DNA of 64,000 nt from Muricoccus nepalensis (GTDB taxonomy: Bacteria; Pseudomonadota; Alphaproteobacteria; Acetobacterales; Acetobacteraceae): NCBI RefSeq assembly GCF_006438825.1, contig NZ_RCZP01000024.1, positions 16,461-80,460 on the forward strand, written 5' to 3'. This document shows, one piece after another, positions 61,173 through 64,000 of the stretch. The stretch's first letter is position 1, and every line of letters begins with the position of its first letter. Under the pieces are notes generated by a model. That model was not told the origin of the DNA. It ran no database searches and saw nothing but the letters and a program-made list of their open reading frames with translations. The position numbers and the translations under genes were made by a program.

Positions 61173-63590
61173 ATGCACAACACCCTCCCGGTGCCGGAAC
61201 GGAGCCCGCGGACCGCGAGCAAGGTGTCGCCCGCCCTCCGCTTTCGGGGCCTCCGCGTCTCCACCCGCCTCCTCCTGATCATCGGCGCCTGCCTCCTGCC
61301 CACGCTCGCCCTGCAGGCGACCGTGAGCTGGAGCCAGCTCACCGAGCGCCGCGCCCAGCTCGGCGACCTCGCCATCCACCAGGCCGAGCTGCTCGGCGGC
61401 AACGTCGAGGGGATCGCCAGCGGCGCGCGGATCCTCCTCGGCGCGGCCTCGCAGTCCAACCAGGTGCGCAGCACCGGCAGCGGCTGCGGCGCGCGCCTGG
61501 CCGGCCTGCGGGAGCAGGCGGCGGGCTACGCCTTCATCGCGCTGGTCGAGCCCGGCGGGCGCGTCGCCTGCGCCTCCGACGCCGCCCTCCTCGCGGGCGA
61601 CCCGCCGGACTGGGCGCGCGCCGCCGTGGATGCCACGGGCTTCGGCGCCGGCCGCTTCACCCGCACCGCCACCCATCCCGCGGGCGTGCTGCCCTTCCAC
61701 CTGCCCCTTCCCGGCGGGCGGGCGCTGGTCGCGGCCCTCGACCTCGACGGGCTCGCGGGGCAGCTCCGCACGCTCAAGCGCACCGGCTCCCCTTTCCTCG
61801 CGGGCGGCGTCCTCACCATCGCCGACGCCGGCGGCACCATCCTCGCGCGCGACGTCCGCCACGCCGAGTTCGTGGGCCGGCCCTTCCCGCCGGAGGCGAT
61901 GGAGCTCGTCGGCGCCACCGCGCCCGGCCTGCTGCGCCTGCGCAGCATCGACGGCGCGCACCGGCTGGTCGGCTACACGCCGCCGACGCCGGCCAACCAC
62001 GGCCTCTCCGCCCTTGCCGGCTTCTCGGAGCCGGAGCTGATGGGCGACATCGAGCACGCCCTCCTCCGCGGGGTGCTGCTGCTCGCGGGGGTGAGCGTCG
62101 TCGTCTTCCTCCTCACCCTCCTCGCCGCCCGCCGCTTCGTCACGCGCCCGACTCAGGCCCTGCTGGCCGCGGCGGAGGAGTGGCGCCTCGGCAACCTCGC
62201 GGCCCGCGCGCCCGACTGCGGCCCCGCCTCGGAGTTCGGCCAGCTCGCCCTCGCCTGGAACAGCATGGCGGCCGAGCTCCGCCAGCGCGAGGAGGAGCTG
62301 CGCGAGCACGCCGAGGCGCTCGAGCGCCGCGTCGAGAGCCGCACCCGCGAGCTGGTGGAGGCCAACGCGCGCCTCTCGGCCGAGGTCGCCGAGCGCCAGC
62401 ACACCGAGGCCGCGCTGCTGCAGGCGCAGAAGGTCCAGGCGGTCGGCCAGCTCGCCGGCGGCATCGCGCACGACTTCAACAACGTGCTCCAGGCCGTGCT
62501 CGGCGGCATCAACCTCATCCGCCGCCGCGCGGGCGACCCCGCGGCCGTGCGGCGCCTCGCGGACATGGTCCAGGACGCCGCGCGTCGCGGCGAATCCGTA
62601 ACCCGCCGCCTCCTCGCCTTCTCCCGGCGCGAGGAGCTGCGCGCCGACACCCTCGCGATCGGCTGCCTCCTCCGCGGGCTGCAGGAGGTGCTCTCCGCCA
62701 CCCTCGGCTCGCGCATCCGGGTCGAGGTCGAGACCGCGCCGGGCCTTCCCCCCATCCTCGCCGACCGCGGGCAGCTCGAGACCGTCCTCGTCAACCTCGC
62801 GACCAACGCGCGGGACGCCATGCCCGGCGGCGGCACGCTCCGCCTGCACGCGGGCACCGCCCGCCACGACCCCGCCGCCCCGGAGGAGGGCGCCAAGGGC
62901 CTCGCCCCTGGCGACTACGTCCGCATCACCGTCACCGACACCGGCGAGGGGATGAGCCCCGCCGTGCTCGCCCGCGCGGCGGAGGCCTTCTTCACCACCA
63001 AGCCCCTCGGCCAGGGCACCGGCCTCGGCCTTGCCATGGCGCGCAGCTTCGCCCAGGGCTCGGGCGGGGCGCTGTCGATCGCGAGCGCGCCCGGCGAGGG
63101 GACGAGCGTGTCCCTCCTGCTTCCCGTCGCGGCCGCGGCGGCGGCTCCCGCCCCGCCGGGCACCGCCGCCCCCGCCCGCCGCGGCCCCGACCGGCGCCCG
63201 CGCGTGCTGCTGGTGGACGACGAGCCGATCGTGCGCGAGGTGCTCTCGGCCCAGCTCGCCGACCTCGGCTACGCCGTCACCGAGGCGGCGGACGGCAACG
63301 CCGCCCTCGCCGCGCTCGATGCCGCGGAGCCCTTCGACATCCTGGTGAGCGACCTCGCCATGCCCGGCCTCGACGGCGTCGCCCTCATCCGCGAGGCCCA
63401 GCGCTGCCAGCCCGGCCTGCCCGCCATCCTCGTCACCGGCTACGCCGGCGAGGCCGCCTCGCTCGCGGTCGGCAACGCGCTGGGGGGCACCTTCACCCTT
63501 CTCCGCAAGCCCGTCAGCGGCATCGACCTCGCCGACCGCGTCGCGACCCTGCTCGGCGAGCCCGCGCCGCGCGCGGAAGCGGGCGACTAG
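61173..63590 (+). CDS. Hybrid sensor histidine kinase/response regulator
   Basis: This 805-residue membrane sensor has a first membrane segment near residues 31-52 (TRLLLIIGACLLPTLALQAT) and a periplasmic double-Cache-like domain (about 55-295). A second membrane segment at about 298-318, HAMP (about 320-372) and a coiled coil follow. In the kinase core the phosphoacceptor is His433 in GGIAHDFNN. The N-box is VNLATNARDAMPGGG, G-boxes DTGEGMS and GTGLGLAM. A receiver domain (about 675-795) has phospho-Asp727 in VSDLAMPG. The C-terminal receiver may be intramolecular relay or phosphate sink. A new chemoreceptor gene follows downstream. Confidence 0.93.
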   Translation: MHNTLPVPERSPRTASKVSPALRFRGLRVSTRLLLIIGACLLPTLALQATVSWSQLTERRAQLGDLAIHQAELLGGNVEGIASGARILLGAASQSNQVRSTGSGCGARLAGLREQAAGYAFIALVEPGGRVACASDAALLAGDPPDWARAAVDATGFGAGRFTRTATHPAGVLPFHLPLPGGRALVAALDLDGLAGQLRTLKRTGSPFLAGGVLTIADAGGTILARDVRHAEFVGRPFPPEAMELVGATAPGLLRLRSIDGAHRLVGYTPPTPANHGLSALAGFSEPELMGDIEHALLRGVLLLAGVSVVVFLLTLLAARRFVTRPTQALLAAAEEWRLGNLAARAPDCGPASEFGQLALAWNSMAAELRQREEELREHAEALERRVESRTRELVEANARLSAEVAERQHTEAALLQAQKVQAVGQLAGGIAHDFNNVLQAVLGGINLIRRRAGDPAAVRRLADMVQDAARRGESVTRRLLAFSRREELRADTLAIGCLLRGLQEVLSATLGSRIRVEVETAPGLPPILADRGQLETVLVNLATNARDAMPGGGTLRLHAGTARHDPAAPEEGAKGLAPGDYVRITVTDTGEGMSPAVLARAAEAFFTTKPLGQGTGLGLAMARSFAQGSGGALSIASAPGEGTSVSLLLPVAAAAAAPAPPGTAAPARRGPDRRPRVLLVDDEPIVREVLSAQLADLGYAVTEAADGNAALAALDAAEPFDILVSDLAMPGLDGVALIREAQRCQPGLPAILVTGYAGEAASLAVGNALGGTFTLLRKPVSGIDLADRVATLLGEPAPRAEAGD

Positions 63591-63687
63591 GCGGAACGCC
63601 ATCAACTCCCCGCGCGCGGGGTCAACGGGTTCTTAAAGGAAGGCGGGGATTTTGGGCGCAACGACGTCCAGCCGGAGTCCCCCGCCC

Positions 63688-64000
63688 ATGACACGACGCT
63701 TCGCCTCCTGGCCCATCGCGCTTCGCCTCCACCTCTGCACGCTCGTTGCCGTGCTCGGGCTGGTCGGCCTTGCCGCCTACGAGGTGAGGGGCCGCTCGGA
63801 GGAGCTGGAGCGGAACCGGATCGGCCTGCTGCGCGCCGTGGTGGACACCGCGCTCGCCACCGCGAAGCGCTTCGAGGCGGAGGAGAAGGCGGGCCGGATG
63901 GACCGCGACGCCGCCCAGGAGGCCGCCGCCGCCGCCATCCGCGCCATCCGCTACAGCGGCCAGGAGTACCTCTGGATCAACGACGCCGAGGTGCGCCCGC
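63688..64000 (+). CDS. Chemoreceptor or sensor with single Cache domain, truncated by window end
   Basis: An ATG at 63688 opens a frame of 104 codons that runs off the window. It begins MTRRFASWPIALRLHLCTLV and has one membrane segment (VAVLGLVGLAAYEV). The start of a periplasmic sCache_2-type domain follows: LLRAVVDTALATAKRFEAEEKAG and YSGQEYLWIND. That domain is typical of methyl-accepting chemotaxis proteins of the TlpA/McpU type, binding small organic acids or amines. GGAG lies about 12 bases before the ATG. The downstream half, needed to confirm a signalling domain, is outside the window. Confidence 0.75.
   Translation, partial: MTRRFASWPIALRLHLCTLVAVLGLVGLAAYEVRGRSEELERNRIGLLRAVVDTALATAKRFEAEEKAGRMDRDAAQEAAAAAIRAIRYSGQEYLWINDAEVRP

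Overview
The window is a very GC-rich chromosomal stretch. Its gene content fits an alphaproteobacterium, most likely a Roseomonas-like member of the Acetobacteraceae or another Rhodospirillales lineage. The evidence is an rluD-type gene next to rpoH, small families typical of the class (DUF2256, a DUF6476-like protein, DUF1328, a 41-residue L36), an HWE-type histidine kinase, a PhoX phosphatase, several solute-binding proteins, and strong third-position GC. The organism name is inference. I see no prophage, insertion sequence, CRISPR array, integrase or replication origin.

Layout. 1-1.1 kb: end of a TPR protein made of near-identical 123-bp units. 1.65-4.55 kb: tRNA-Glu, two small genes, an RluD-type pseudouridine synthase and rpoH with its terminator. 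4.6-14.2 kb: a bestrophin-like membrane protein, a Tat-exported oxidoreductase, a VOC protein, an alpha/beta hydrolase, an NMT1-type binding protein, a duplicated-domain secreted protein, and glcE-glcD without glcF. 14.4-22.7 kb: rpmJ, an Hsp70-like protein, two divergent TauE/SafE permeases, a racemase, a DapA-like lyase, a dipeptide-type binding protein and isocitrate lyase. 22.8-28.4 kb: a RamB-like regulator divergent from isocitrate lyase, a LysE exporter, a SugE/Gdx guanidinium exporter preceded by a hairpin that resembles a guanidine-II riboswitch, and a tartrate dehydrogenase-type gene overlapping a class A beta-lactamase. 28.5-40.8 kb: HWE kinase, ELM1-like protein, pyrE, mntH, a lipoprotein, an oligopeptide-type ABC set without ATPases, and an acyltransferase. 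41-51.3 kb: PhoX, a chemoreceptor with a small overlapping membrane protein, a BisC-like molybdoenzyme, a Tat-exported SDR, DUF1328, an M20 hydrolase and an RTX protein. 51.5-55.2 kb: the queuosine operon queA-tgt-queF-queG. 55.2-64 kb: a GntR regulator, a lytic transglycosylase, an SGNH hydrolase, a nuclease-ligase repair pair, a hybrid histidine kinase and the start of a chemoreceptor.

How the genes fit together. The clearest functional units are the four-gene queuosine operon, with 4-bp overlaps at every junction; the nuclease-ligase pair; the glycolate oxidase subunits, which connect metabolically to isocitrate lyase through glyoxylate; aceA with its divergent RamB-like regulator; and the SBP-permease-permease transporter. 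The rest is mostly housekeeping, transport and sensing genes without strong clustering. The most testable new signal is the hairpin pair with an ACGG loop upstream of the Gdx-type exporter.
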